Shown here piece by piece: positions 37,493-45,504 of a DNA stretch of 64,000 bases (position 1 is its first letter; every line of letters begins with the position of its first letter). Below the pieces are notes generated by a model. The model was given only the letters and a program-made list of their open reading frames with translations, did no database searches and was not told the DNA's origin. The stretch comes from Pedococcus bigeumensis (GTDB lineage Bacteria > Actinomycetota > Actinomycetes > Actinomycetales > Dermatophilaceae): the NCBI RefSeq assembly GCF_006438965.1, contig NZ_RCZM01000002.1, positions 372,001-436,000 of the forward strand, written 5' to 3'. A program made the translations under genes and the position numbers.

Positions 37493-38083
37493 TCAGGCGA
37501 TGGCCGGACTGGGGACGGCGCGGCGCTGGCCCACGATGACCTCTTCCTCGGCCGGCACCCGGCGGAGGTGCAGGAAGCCGAGCAGTGCGAGCCCGAGCAT
37601 CGCGGCGGCTCCGGCGAAGGCGGCCCAGGCGGCATACATCGCGATCGTGCCCATGGTGCCGAAGGCGTAGGCGTTCAGCAGGAGGCCGCGGAGGGTCTCA
37701 CCCTTGAAGGCGAGCTCGACCAGGCCCTGGGCCTTGGCGTCGTTCGGGTTCGCCCGGGCTGCCGCACTGAGCTCCGAGTACGTCTTGCCCCCGGTCGACT
37801 CGTCCAGGTGAACCTTGATGTAGTGGTCCGCCCAGGCCTTGGCCTGCGCGCCGGTGGTCAGCTGCTGGCCTGCGTACTGCTCGAGGTAGGGCTTGACCAG
37901 GGGGTCGTTCAGCTGCTCGGACCCCGCCTTCGGGAAGTAGATCCGCTGGGCGACCAGCTGGGTGTGGACGTTGTCGGCCACGAAGCTGCTGGCCCAGGTC
38001 ATGAGTCCGCCTGCGACCAACAGGACGGTGGCGACGATAAGACCACCGGTGGTGAGCAGGGCGTCGAGTGTGCGTCGTCGCAT
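37493..38083 (-). CDS. Two-helix membrane protein of unknown function, putative DevR target
   Basis: A 196-residue protein with one helix near each end (LLTTGGLIVATVLLVAGGLM and WAAFAGAAAMLGLALLGFLH) and a 100-residue external domain between. The latter opens SFVADNVHTQLVAQRIYFPK and includes LKPYLEQYAGQQL-like helices. No family recognised. ATG 38083 has AAGGAGG upstream. A DosR-type box at 38172-38185 lies 88 bp before the start, so it may be induced in hypoxia or stationary phase by the DevR-like protein. The short cytosolic tail is arginine-rich. Confidence 0.75.
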   Translation of the reverse strand: MRRRTLDALLTTGGLIVATVLLVAGGLMTWASSFVADNVHTQLVAQRIYFPKAGSEQLNDPLVKPYLEQYAGQQLTTGAQAKAWADHYIKVHLDESTGGKTYSELSAAARANPNDAKAQGLVELAFKGETLRGLLLNAYAFGTMGTIAMYAAWAAFAGAAAMLGLALLGFLHLRRVPAEEEVIVGQRRAVPSPAIA

Positions 38084-38171
38084 AGCGGGTGATGCCTCCT
38101 TCGGGTGACAAGCACCCGTTCGTAAGTCGTTCTGACACAATCAGTTTCGCGTGGCTGAGGCCGTGCGATCA

Positions 38172-38185
38172 GGGCCGAAGGTCCC
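38172..38185 (-). promoter_or_regulatory. DosR/DevR-like box upstream of the membrane-protein gene at 37493
   Basis: On the minus strand it reads GGGACCTTCGGCCC, flanked by GTC as in the other boxes. The centre lies about 95 bp before ATG 38083. It fits the mycobacterial core GGGACTWWAGTCCC in spacing and symmetry. Confidence 0.6.
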
Positions 38186-38210
38186 GACTTCGGGAGCAGT
38201 TGTGCACCGC

Positions 38211-38654
38211 TCAGGTCGAGGGCGCCACACGGTGGCCACCGTGCACGGCGAACCGCCGTCCGGAGACCGAGTCGGGGTGCACCCTCATGACACGGGGCTT
38301 GGGTCCCTCGTGCCACGGGAAGAGGGGCAGCCGCAGCGCCGCGATGGCGTCGTCGAGCTCGTAGACCTCGTGGGCCACCCCACGCACCACGACGCTCCAT
38401 GCGGTCGCATCAGCCGTGTCGTAGCCGTCCACCTCGACAGCGACGAAGGCGCCGTCCGCGGACCTGAACAGGGTGCCGGAGCCGGTCCGGAACACCAGGG
38501 TGCCGTGGTCGACGGCGAAGTTGACCGGGAAGACGTCCGGTCGGCGGTCGTGGACCACGGCCACCCGCGCGACTGCCGTCGAGCGGAGCATGGTCCAGCA
38601 CTGTGCGGCGCTCAGTTCCTGGGTCGTTGCCTGGTCTTTCGCGTGGGTGTCCAT
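38211..38654 (-). CDS. Pyridoxamine 5'-phosphate oxidase-family flavin protein
   Basis: A 147-residue split-beta-barrel flavoprotein (PPOX/nitroimidazole-reductase type): CWTMLRSTAVARVAVVHDRR, then PVNFAVDHGTLVFRTGSG and VAVEVDGYDTADATAWSVVV. Such proteins use FMN or F420 and reduce or bind small compounds. ATG 38654 was chosen at MDTHAKDQAT. A DosR-type box (38690-38703) lies 35 bp upstream, exactly the spacing seen before the USP-like gene at 54603. That makes it a likely member of the DevR regulon, as nitroreductase-like genes are in mycobacteria. Confidence 0.87.
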   Translation of the reverse strand: MDTHAKDQATTQELSAAQCWTMLRSTAVARVAVVHDRRPDVFPVNFAVDHGTLVFRTGSGTLFRSADGAFVAVEVDGYDTADATAWSVVVRGVAHEVYELDDAIAALRLPLFPWHEGPKPRVMRVHPDSVSGRRFAVHGGHRVAPST

Positions 38655-38689
38655 GAGGCCACCATCGCCCCTCGTCGACCCCGCGTTCA

Positions 38690-38703
38690 GGGTCCAAGGT
38701 CCC
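38690..38703 (-). promoter_or_regulatory. DosR/DevR-like box before the PPOX gene
   Basis: Minus strand GGGACCTTGGACCC. The surrounding 23 bases (38687-38709) are identical in the opposite orientation to 53797-53819 before doxX, a strong sign of shared control. It also lies about 50 bp before the -10 of the divergent osmC gene. Confidence 0.75.
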
Positions 38704-38732
38704 GACATCCGCGCCCGTCCCGGTCCCGCCGA

Positions 38733-38760
38733 TTGCGATGCCGCGTGTTGGCTCTAGATT
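38733..38760 (+). promoter_or_regulatory. osmC promoter
   Basis: TTGCGA (38733-38738), 16-nt spacer, TAGATT (38755-38760). The ATG is at 38799, preceded by GAAGGAG, so this mRNA has a short leader. Confidence 0.55.
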
Positions 38761-38798
38761 GGCGAGTAGCCCGTTACACCCCCTGCGAAGGAGAAGAC

Positions 38799-39227
38799 AT
38801 GGCCACCACCCGCACCGCCGCTGCCCACTGGGAGGGTTCCCTCATGGAGGGATCCGGACAGGTCGAGCTCCAGTCGTCCGGGATAGGGACGTACCCCGTG
38901 TCGTGGCCGTCCCGCGCTGAGGCCGCGAACGGCAAGACGAGCCCCGAGGAGCTCATCGCCGCCGCGCACTCGACCTGCTTCTCGATGGCCCTCTCGCACG
39001 GGCTGGCCCAGGCCGGCACGCCGCCCACGACCATCGACACCACCGCGAACGTCACCTTCCAGCCCGGCACCGGCATCACCGGCATCGTCCTGTCGGTCGT
39101 CGGCAACGTCCCCGGCATCACCGCCGAGCAGTTCGAGGAGGCGGCGCAGGCTGCCAAGGCGGGTTGCCCCGTGAGCCAGGCGCTGGCCGCGGTCCCGATC
39201 ACGCTGGAGACGAGCTTCACCGGCTGA
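38799..39227 (+). CDS. OsmC-family peroxiredoxin
   Basis: A 142-residue OsmC/Ohr-type peroxide reductase. The two redox cysteines are in AAAHSTCFSMAL and KAGCPVSQAL, and TSPEELIAAAH is the family motif before the first cysteine. It reduces organic hydroperoxides using a thiol partner. GAAGGAG lies ahead of ATG 38799. It is divergent from the PPOX gene with a DosR-type box between them and is followed by corA after 38 bp. OsmC rather than Ohr is favoured by the short length and the lack of a regulatory OhrR nearby. Confidence 0.9.
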   Translation: MATTRTAAAHWEGSLMEGSGQVELQSSGIGTYPVSWPSRAEAANGKTSPEELIAAAHSTCFSMALSHGLAQAGTPPTTIDTTANVTFQPGTGITGIVLSVVGNVPGITAEQFEEAAQAAKAGCPVSQALAAVPITLETSFTG

Positions 39228-39265
39228 GGCCGGACGCTCGACCAGCACACGGTCGGACCACAGCG

Positions 39266-40252
39266 ATGATGGGCACCTGGTGGGTGTCCGACGCCGGGCT
39301 CGAGGAGCACGACGTCGCGCAGCTCGACGCCCTGCTGCAGCGGGACAGCGGCTTCGTGTGGGTGGACATCCCCGAGTTCGACGAGGCCGCCGAGGCGGTC
39401 CTTCGGGACCGGTTCCATGCACACCCGATGGTCGTGAAGGCCTGTCGGGAAAGGAACTTCGTCCCCTCCGTGCACGGCTACGAGGACCACACCTTCGTGA
39501 TCGTGCACACCCCGCTGGCCGGTGAGGGTGGGCACGTCCACATGCTCGAGCTCGACCAGCTCGTCGGCACCCGCTACCTCGTGACGGTGCACGGCCCGCG
39601 CAACCCCGCCGTGTCCTTGGTGGATGCCACCGAGGAGACCCGGACCGTCCGCGAACGGATCGAGGCAGGACGGTTCCACCCGCGCAGCCCCAGCGAGCTC
39701 TCCTACGCCATCGGATCGGCGGTCGCCCGCCGGCAGAGCGCCGCGGTGAAGTCCGTGGCCAGCCGGCTCCCGGCTCTGGAGATGCGGGTGATGGGCTCGG
39801 ACTTCCACCAGCCCGAGGAGCTGCTCGAAGAGCTCTTCCTGCTGCGCCACGAGCTACTCATCTCCCGCACCCAGGCCGGTCAGGCGCACGAGATCTACGG
39901 CCGCCTCGCGTCATTGGAGCGGTTCGCCAGCGAGGAGTCGCAACGGCATGCGCGCGACCTGTCCGAGCAGTTCGACCGGGTCCGCAGCCTGGCCGACGGC
40001 GAGAGCCATTTTCTTTTCGGCGTGATCGAGCTCTACCAGACCCGGGTCACCACGAAGATGACGGTGGCCATGGAGCGGCTGGCCGTCATCGCCGCCATCA
40101 CCCTGCCCGTCACCGCAATCGCGTCGATCTACGGCATGAACGTCATCGTGAACACCCAGACCCACTGGGTGCAGCTGACCGTCGTGCTCGTCGTGATGGC
40201 CTCGATCAGCCTGTGGCTGCTGCGCTGGGCCCGCCGCCAGGGCTGGTGGTGA
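39266..40252 (+). CDS. CorA-like divalent cation transporter
   Basis: A 328-residue CorA-family protein: large N-terminal cytosolic alpha/beta domain with helical stalk, then two C-terminal membrane helices. The signature loop YGMN is present (TAIASIYGMNVIVNTQTHWV), though the residues after GMN differ from the usual MPE, so cation choice (Mg, Co, Ni or Zn efflux) is open. ATG 39266 or 39269 start; no strong RBS. The 52-bp gap to the convergent nrdB contains a 16-bp tandem duplication. Confidence 0.88.
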   Translation: MMGTWWVSDAGLEEHDVAQLDALLQRDSGFVWVDIPEFDEAAEAVLRDRFHAHPMVVKACRERNFVPSVHGYEDHTFVIVHTPLAGEGGHVHMLELDQLVGTRYLVTVHGPRNPAVSLVDATEETRTVRERIEAGRFHPRSPSELSYAIGSAVARRQSAAVKSVASRLPALEMRVMGSDFHQPEELLEELFLLRHELLISRTQAGQAHEIYGRLASLERFASEESQRHARDLSEQFDRVRSLADGESHFLFGVIELYQTRVTTKMTVAMERLAVIAAITLPVTAIASIYGMNVIVNTQTHWVQLTVVLVVMASISLWLLRWARRQGWW

Positions 40253-40286
40253 GCCAGCCCCGGCGGCGCACCCTGGAACCGGCCGC

Positions 40287-40318
40287 CCCTAGAACTTCTC
40301 GTCCCTAGAACTCCTCGT
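40287..40318 (-). repeat. 16-bp tandem duplication covering the nrdB stop codon
   Basis: Units 40287-40302 and 40303-40318 are identical except one base. The inner unit holds the last codons and stop of nrdB (EEF-stop); the outer unit repeats them, shifted out of frame, just after the stop. Confidence 0.85.
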
Positions 40319-41348
40319 TGAAGGCCACCGAGCCGGTCACGCCGACCTGGTAGGCGGAGACGCGACGCTCGAAGAAGTTCGACAGCTCCTGGACGTCCTG
40401 CAGCTCCATGAACGCCAGTGGGTTCTTCGAGCCGTACTCCGGTTCGAGCCCAAGCTGCTCGAGTCGACGGTCCGCAACCGACTCTAGGTAGGTGCGCATG
40501 TCGGTGGTGGACAAGCCGGCCACCCCTCCTCCGAGCAGGTCCTCGGCGAACTGGGCCTCGGCGTCCACGGCGTCGCGCATCATGGCGCGCACCTGGGCAG
40601 CCAGGTCGTCGTCGAACAGGTCGGGCTCCTCGCGGCGCACGGTCTCGACGACCTCGAAGGCGAAGGCCATGTGCATCGACTCGTCACGGAACACCCAGTT
40701 GGTGCCGCTCGCGAGCCCGTTGAGCAGACCGCGCGACCGCAGGAAGTAGACGTAGGCGAAGGCACCGTAGAAGAAGAGGCCCTCGATGCACGCCGCGAAA
40801 CAGATGACGTTGAGCAGGAACGCCCTCCGATGCTCCCTGGTCTCGAGCTTGTCGAGGTCGAAGACCGAGTCGATCCACCTGAAGCAGAAGTCGGCCTTGG
40901 TCTTGATCGACGGGATGTTGTCGACTGCCGCGAAGGCCTCGTGGCGCTGCTGCTCGTCGGGGACGTAGGTGTCGAGCAGGGTGAGGTAGAACTGCACGTG
41001 CACGGCCTCCTCGAACAGCTGACGACTCAGGTACAGCCGCCCCTCAGGGGAGTTGATGTGCTGGTAGAGGTTGAGCACCAGGTTGTTGGCCACGATCGTG
41101 TCGCCGGTGGCGAAGAAGGCGACCAGCCGGCCCACGAGGTGCCGCTCGGCGTCGGTCAGCCGCTGCAGGTCCTTGAGGTCGGTGTGCAGGTCGACCTCCT
41201 CGACGGTCCAGGTGTTCTTGATGGCGTCGCGGTAGCGCTCGTAGAAGTGCGGGTAGCGCATCGGCCGCAGCGTCAGGTTCATGCCCGGGTCGAGGAGCAT
41301 CTTGGTGTCCGCGGGGGCTGTGGTGGTGGTGGTCGCAGTGGTGGTCAT
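40305..41348 (-). CDS. nrdB: Ribonucleotide reductase class I, small (radical) subunit
   Basis: A 347-residue R2-type ferritin-like protein that houses the metal-radical cofactor. Metal ligands are visible in QLFEEAVHVQFY, in CIEGLFFYGAFAYV and in RDESMHMAFAFE. The conserved C-terminal tail that docks into the large subunit ends FNEEF. It starts MTTTATTTTTAPADT, a flexible threonine-rich head. The ATG at 41348 overlaps the nrdA stop (ATGA). Control is presumably by the cobalamin riboswitch ahead of nrdA. Subclass (Fe or Mn) cannot be told. Confidence 0.96.
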   Translation of the reverse strand: MTTTATTTTTAPADTKMLLDPGMNLTLRPMRYPHFYERYRDAIKNTWTVEEVDLHTDLKDLQRLTDAERHLVGRLVAFFATGDTIVANNLVLNLYQHINSPEGRLYLSRQLFEEAVHVQFYLTLLDTYVPDEQQRHEAFAAVDNIPSIKTKADFCFRWIDSVFDLDKLETREHRRAFLLNVICFAACIEGLFFYGAFAYVYFLRSRGLLNGLASGTNWVFRDESMHMAFAFEVVETVRREEPDLFDDDLAAQVRAMMRDAVDAEAQFAEDLLGGGVAGLSTTDMRTYLESVADRRLEQLGLEPEYGSKNPLAFMELQDVQELSNFFERRVSAYQVGVTGSVAFNEEF

Positions 41349-43765
41349 TCGCAGGCCTCGCAGGTCTCGGGGTTCTCGAGGGAGCAGGCGATGGCTGCCT
41401 CGTCGGTCACGATGATGGGTGTCGTCGGTGCAGTCACCGCGGTGGTGGCCTGCTGGATCCGGGTCGCCGGGCGGGACCGCAGGTAGTAGGTCGTCTTGAG
41501 CCCGGCCTTCCACGCATAGAGGTACATCGAGCTGAGCTTCCCGATCGTCGGCGAGGCGAGGAAGAGGTTGAGCGACTGGCTCTGGTCGATGAAGGGCTGA
41601 CGAGCAGCGGCGATGTCGATGAGCGCCTTCTGCGGCAGCTCCCACGCCGTGCGGAACAGCAGCCGGACGTCATCAGGGATCGACGTGATCCCTTGCACCG
41701 AGCCGTCGCTGCGCTTGATCGCCTCGCGCACCTCCGGGGTCCACAGGCCACGCGCCTTGAGCTCGCGCACGAGCGCGGTGTTGACCTGGAGGAACTCCCC
41801 CGAGAGGGTCTCGCGCTTGAACAGGTTGGAGACCTGCGGCTCGATGCACTCGTAGGCGCCGGCAATCGAGGCGATCGTCGCGGTCGGCGCGATCGCGATG
41901 AGCAGCGAGTTGCGGAGCCCGTTCTCCTTGATCGCCTTCCGCACCGCATCCCACCGCTCGGTCTGGGTCGGGGTGACGCCCCAGAGGTCGGGCTGGAGGT
42001 CTCCTCGCGCTGCGCGCGTCTGCTCGTATGCCGGGTGCGCACCGTGGTCGGCGGCGAGCTGGGTCGAGCGCTCGAGCGCGGAGAGGTAGACCTCCTCGGC
42101 GATCCGGGTCGACAGCTCCTGGGCCTCCACCGAGTCGAACGGCAGGCGCAACGCGAACATCACGTCCTGCAGGCCCATCACGCCGAGGCCGACCGGACGC
42201 CACTTCGGGTTGCTGGCCGCCGACTCCGCGCTCGGGTAGTAGTTGATGTCGATGACGCGGTCCAGGTAGGTGACCGCCGTCCGCACGGTCGCCCGCACCT
42301 TGTCCCAGTCCATCGCGTCGCGACCCGGGGTCAGGTGCTGCGCGAGGTTGACCGAGCCCAGGTTGCACACGGCCGTCTCGTCGTTGCTCGAGACCTCGAT
42401 GATCTCGGTGCACAGGTTGGACAGGTGGACGACCGGGGCGCCGGGCGCCTGCTCGTCGTTGGTCTGGTTGCAGGTCCGGTTGCTGGCGTCCTTGAACGTC
42501 ATCCAGCCGTTGCCGGTCTGGGCCAGCGTGCGCATCATCTTGCCGTAGAGCTCACGGGCGCTGACCTGGCGCACGTACCGCCCGTCCCGCTCCGCCGCGG
42601 CATACACGGCCTCGAAGGCCGGCCCCCACAGGTCGGGGAGCTCGGGCACCTCGTTCGGGTCGATCAGGCTCCACTGCTCATCCGCCTCGACGCGCCGCAT
42701 GAACTCGTCCGGGATCCAGTTGGCGAGGTTGAGGTTGTGGGCGCGACGGGCGTCCTCCCCCGTGTTGTCGCGCAGCTCGAGGAACTCCTCGATGTCGGGG
42801 TGCCACGGCTCGAGGTAGACACAGGCGGCGCCCTTGCGACGGCCCCCCTGGTTGACGGCCGAGACCGAGCTGTCGAGGGTGCGCAGCCACGGGACGATGC
42901 CGTTCGAGTGGCCGTTGGTGCCGCGGATGAGCGCACCACGGGACCGCACCCGCGACCACGAGATCCCAATGCCACCAGCGAACTTCGAGAGCTTGGCGAC
43001 CTGGCTGTAGCGGTCGTAGATCGACTCCAGGTCGTCCTGGGGAGAGTCGACGAGGTAGCACGACGACATCTGCGTGTGTCGGGTGCCCGAGTTGAACAGT
43101 GTCGGTGAGCTGGGCAGGTAGGCCAGTGAGGCCATCAGCTGGTAGAACGCGATCGCCTCCTGCGGCGTGTGCGAGAGGCCGCAGGCGACCCGGAGCAGGA
43201 AGTACTGCGGCGACTCGATGACCTGCCGGGTGTCGGGGTGGCGCAACAGGTAGCGGTCATACACGGTCCGTAGGCCGAAGTACTCGAACCTGCGGTCGTT
43301 CGCGAGGTCGACGGCGTGGTCGAGCTTGCGGGCGTTCGCCTCCACGAACGCGGCCGTCTCGTCGCCGATCAGTCCTTCGAGGTGTCCGAGCCGGACGGCC
43401 TGGCTGAACGAGGCGATCTGCTGCCCGCGCACCTCCTTGTCGATGTAGTTCGAGAGCAGGCGCGCCGCGAGCCGGGAGTACTCCGGCTCGGCCGAGGTCA
43501 TGTCGGCGGCGGTCTGGATGGACAGGCGGTCGAGCTCGGCGGTGGTGGCTCCGTCGTACAGGCCGCTGATGGTGCGGGTGGCGATCGCCATCGGGTCGAC
43601 CTCGGCGAGATCGTCGCACCACCGCTCGACGGCGCGGACGATCTTCATGACGTCGACGGGTTCGGCGTCCCCGTTGCGCTTGCGCACGGCCATGGAGGTG
43701 CGGCGCGCTGCTGGTGGGCCCACGGCGTCCTGGGGCTCGACGACGTCGATGCTGGTGTCGGTCAT
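41345..43765 (-). CDS. nrdA: Ribonucleotide reductase class Ia, large (catalytic) subunit
   Basis: An 806-residue reductase with an N-terminal ATP-cone (VRKRNGDAEPVDVMKIVRAV), allosteric and catalytic domains (HLSNLCTEIIEVSSNDETAV, CNLGSVNLAQHL with an active-site cysteine, and the NALLIAIAPTATIASIAGAY-like LLIAIAPTATIASIAGAYEC). The C-terminal electron-relay cysteines are in ETCEACE. It converts ribonucleotides to deoxyribonucleotides with NrdB. ATG 43765 has GAGGAGAG upstream. The 5' leader of about 360 nt contains a cobalamin riboswitch, predicting repression when B12 lets a class II enzyme take over. Confidence 0.96.
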   Translation of the reverse strand: MTDTSIDVVEPQDAVGPPAARRTSMAVRKRNGDAEPVDVMKIVRAVERWCDDLAEVDPMAIATRTISGLYDGATTAELDRLSIQTAADMTSAEPEYSRLAARLLSNYIDKEVRGQQIASFSQAVRLGHLEGLIGDETAAFVEANARKLDHAVDLANDRRFEYFGLRTVYDRYLLRHPDTRQVIESPQYFLLRVACGLSHTPQEAIAFYQLMASLAYLPSSPTLFNSGTRHTQMSSCYLVDSPQDDLESIYDRYSQVAKLSKFAGGIGISWSRVRSRGALIRGTNGHSNGIVPWLRTLDSSVSAVNQGGRRKGAACVYLEPWHPDIEEFLELRDNTGEDARRAHNLNLANWIPDEFMRRVEADEQWSLIDPNEVPELPDLWGPAFEAVYAAAERDGRYVRQVSARELYGKMMRTLAQTGNGWMTFKDASNRTCNQTNDEQAPGAPVVHLSNLCTEIIEVSSNDETAVCNLGSVNLAQHLTPGRDAMDWDKVRATVRTAVTYLDRVIDINYYPSAESAASNPKWRPVGLGVMGLQDVMFALRLPFDSVEAQELSTRIAEEVYLSALERSTQLAADHGAHPAYEQTRAARGDLQPDLWGVTPTQTERWDAVRKAIKENGLRNSLLIAIAPTATIASIAGAYECIEPQVSNLFKRETLSGEFLQVNTALVRELKARGLWTPEVREAIKRSDGSVQGITSIPDDVRLLFRTAWELPQKALIDIAAARQPFIDQSQSLNLFLASPTIGKLSSMYLYAWKAGLKTTYYLRSRPATRIQQATTAVTAPTTPIIVTDEAAIACSLENPETCEACE

Positions 43766-43857
43766 TGCTCTCTCCTCGCGAGCGATTCGGTGCCGTGGGC
43801 GCGAGGAGGAGACGACGACGCAGCCATGCCACCGCCGAGACGGTGCGCCTGGTGCTG

Positions 43858-44130
43858 CGTATGCCGTGTGACCCACCCGCGAGGCCACGACTCACCGCAC
43901 ACGGTGTGCACGGTCGCTGGCAGGTCTTCGGACTCGCGGACGTGTCGCTCCGGCCCCCGGTTCTGGTCGGGCGCCGACTCGGTTCCTACTGGCCGTCGCT
44001 TCCCACCCGCGCGTGCGAGCAGTGCTTGATGACGGCGGTCGTTTCCGCTTACCGCTGCGGGGCAGTCCCGGAATCGCACCGGGTTCCCTCTTGCCCCGAA
44101 GACCGATTGCGCGGCCTTCGGACCAGCAAG
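43858..44130 (-). ncRNA. Cobalamin (B12) riboswitch controlling nrdAB
   Basis: On the minus strand the adenosylcobalamin aptamer reads in order: GGTGCGATTCCGGGACTGCC (44083-44063), CCGCAGCGGTAA, GGTGGGAAGCGACGGCCAGT (44011-43992) and the B12 box GTCCGAAGACCTGCC (43933-43919). Downstream, GTGTGC at 43897-43909 can pair either with GCACAC just before it or with the CACACGG at 43864-43871, a plausible switch. The stretch 43766-43857, between this and nrdA, holds no gene. The type is typical for class I RNR genes in organisms that also have a B12-dependent class II enzyme. Confidence 0.92.
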
Positions 44131-44174
44131 AGACACCATATGCGGGTGGTGGGTGCAAAGTCCGGCACCACATG

Positions 44175-44202
44175 TTGGGTCCGCGTGTCGCGTCCCTAGG
44201 AT
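44175..44202 (+). promoter_or_regulatory. Promoter of the lipoprotein gene at 44210
   Basis: TTGGGT (44175-44180), 16-nt spacer, TAGGAT (44197-44202); 7 nt to ATG 44210, so the mRNA should be leaderless. Confidence 0.65.
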
Positions 44203-44209
44203 TGCCTCC

Positions 44210-45373
44210 ATGCGCCGCATCGCCTCGTTCGTCGCAGGCGCAGCCCTAGTCTCCCTGACCCTGGTGGGATGCTCGGAGGCCGCCTCCCCCGCAGGTGACG
44301 CGACCCGCTCGGGTGACACCGCGGCCTACCCGAGGCTCACCCCGGCGTGCCCCCAGGTGACGTCCACGGGCAAGCCGCCGGTCGTCACGGTCGCCCAGCT
44401 CAACCGCATCGTGGCGGGGCTCGACCTGCCCCTGTGGCAGGCCGGTGACATCGGCGCCAGCGCCCGCCTGCCCGACGACCGGATCGTCTGGGTCTTCGGC
44501 GACACCGTTCGGCGGGACGGCATCACGCCACGGATCGTCGCGAACTCGATGCTCGTCACCAGTGGCCTGTGCACCTCCCAGGTCGAGGCTTCCACCCAGG
44601 GTCCGGTGATCCCCGACCGCGCCGACGGCGTCGTCCACTGGCCGATGTCGGTCGCCTCCCTGACGCGGCCCGAGGGCAACTTCCTGGTCGTCATCTCGGC
44701 GCGCATCCGGCGGGGAACAGCCGGCAGCTTCGACTTCACCTACCTCGGCAGCAGCGCAACGGTCTTCGAGATGCCGGCCGGCGGCGCTCCGCAGCTGCGG
44801 CACCAGCTCGACATCACGCCGGACACCACCGCGTCCGACCAGGTCAACTGGGGGTCGGCGATGACGGTGAGCGGTGACCGGCTCTACGTCTACGGCACCC
44901 GCCTGCCGAGTCCCGGCTCGTTCGGACGTGCCTTGTATGCCGCCCGGGCGCCCGTGGCGGACGCACGCGACCGCTCCACGTGGCAGTTCTGGGACGGCAC
45001 GGCCTGGGTGTCGGAACCGGAGCGAGCCGCCGCGATCCTGGCCGCCCAGGGCGGGGTGTCCCAGACCTTGTCGGTCGACGCGGTCGACGGCCACTTCGTC
45101 ATCGTCTCCAAGCGCGACGGCGACCTCGGCAACACCGTCTACGCGTGGTCGTCCGACTCGCCCGTCGGTCCGTGGACGGCGCAGCGCGGGACCAAGGCCG
45201 AGTTCCAGGACCCATCGGGACAGCTCAAGTACGCGCCGCTCGCCCACCCCGGTATCGAGCTGGCGGACGGACGGCTGCTGATCTCGATCTCGCGCAACAC
45301 CACCGACTTCGGCCGCCTGCTTCGTGATCCGACGTTGGGGCGCCCCGTGTTCGCCGAGATCGACCGCCCCTGA
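44210..45373 (+). CDS. Secreted lipoprotein with beta-propeller-like DUF4185-type domain
   Basis: A 387-residue lipoprotein: signal peptide with lipobox LTLVGC (Cys 21), then a domain of repeated beta-strands. Motifs like GASARLPDDRIVWVFGDTVR, VNWGSAMTVSGDRLYVYGTR and APLAHPGIELADGRLLISIS recall the DUF4185/DUF5005 glycoside-hydrolase-like propellers (GH43/GH117 style folds). The acidic residue in FGDT and the later His could be catalytic, but activity is unproven. It stands alone between the nrd riboswitch (divergent) and the USP gene. Confidence 0.75.
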   Translation: MRRIASFVAGAALVSLTLVGCSEAASPAGDATRSGDTAAYPRLTPACPQVTSTGKPPVVTVAQLNRIVAGLDLPLWQAGDIGASARLPDDRIVWVFGDTVRRDGITPRIVANSMLVTSGLCTSQVEASTQGPVIPDRADGVVHWPMSVASLTRPEGNFLVVISARIRRGTAGSFDFTYLGSSATVFEMPAGGAPQLRHQLDITPDTTASDQVNWGSAMTVSGDRLYVYGTRLPSPGSFGRALYAARAPVADARDRSTWQFWDGTAWVSEPERAAAILAAQGGVSQTLSVDAVDGHFVIVSKRDGDLGNTVYAWSSDSPVGPWTAQRGTKAEFQDPSGQLKYAPLAHPGIELADGRLLISISRNTTDFGRLLRDPTLGRPVFAEIDRP

Positions 45374-45427
45374 GGACCTCCTGACCAGCCGACCGGGCAG
45401 GCAGAGCTGGACTGCCGGGCCTTGTCT

Positions 45428-45441
45428 GGGACCAATGGCCC
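45428..45441 (+). promoter_or_regulatory. DosR/DevR-like box before the tandem USP gene
   Basis: GGGACCAATGGCCC, 63 bp before ATG 45505. It fits the same symmetric core as the other five boxes in the window. Confidence 0.7.
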
Positions 45442-45504
45442 TGTGCTGATGGATGCTGCCGGTGGAAGGTCGAGCTGAACCAGTCCTCACCACGGGAGTA
45501 CCCA

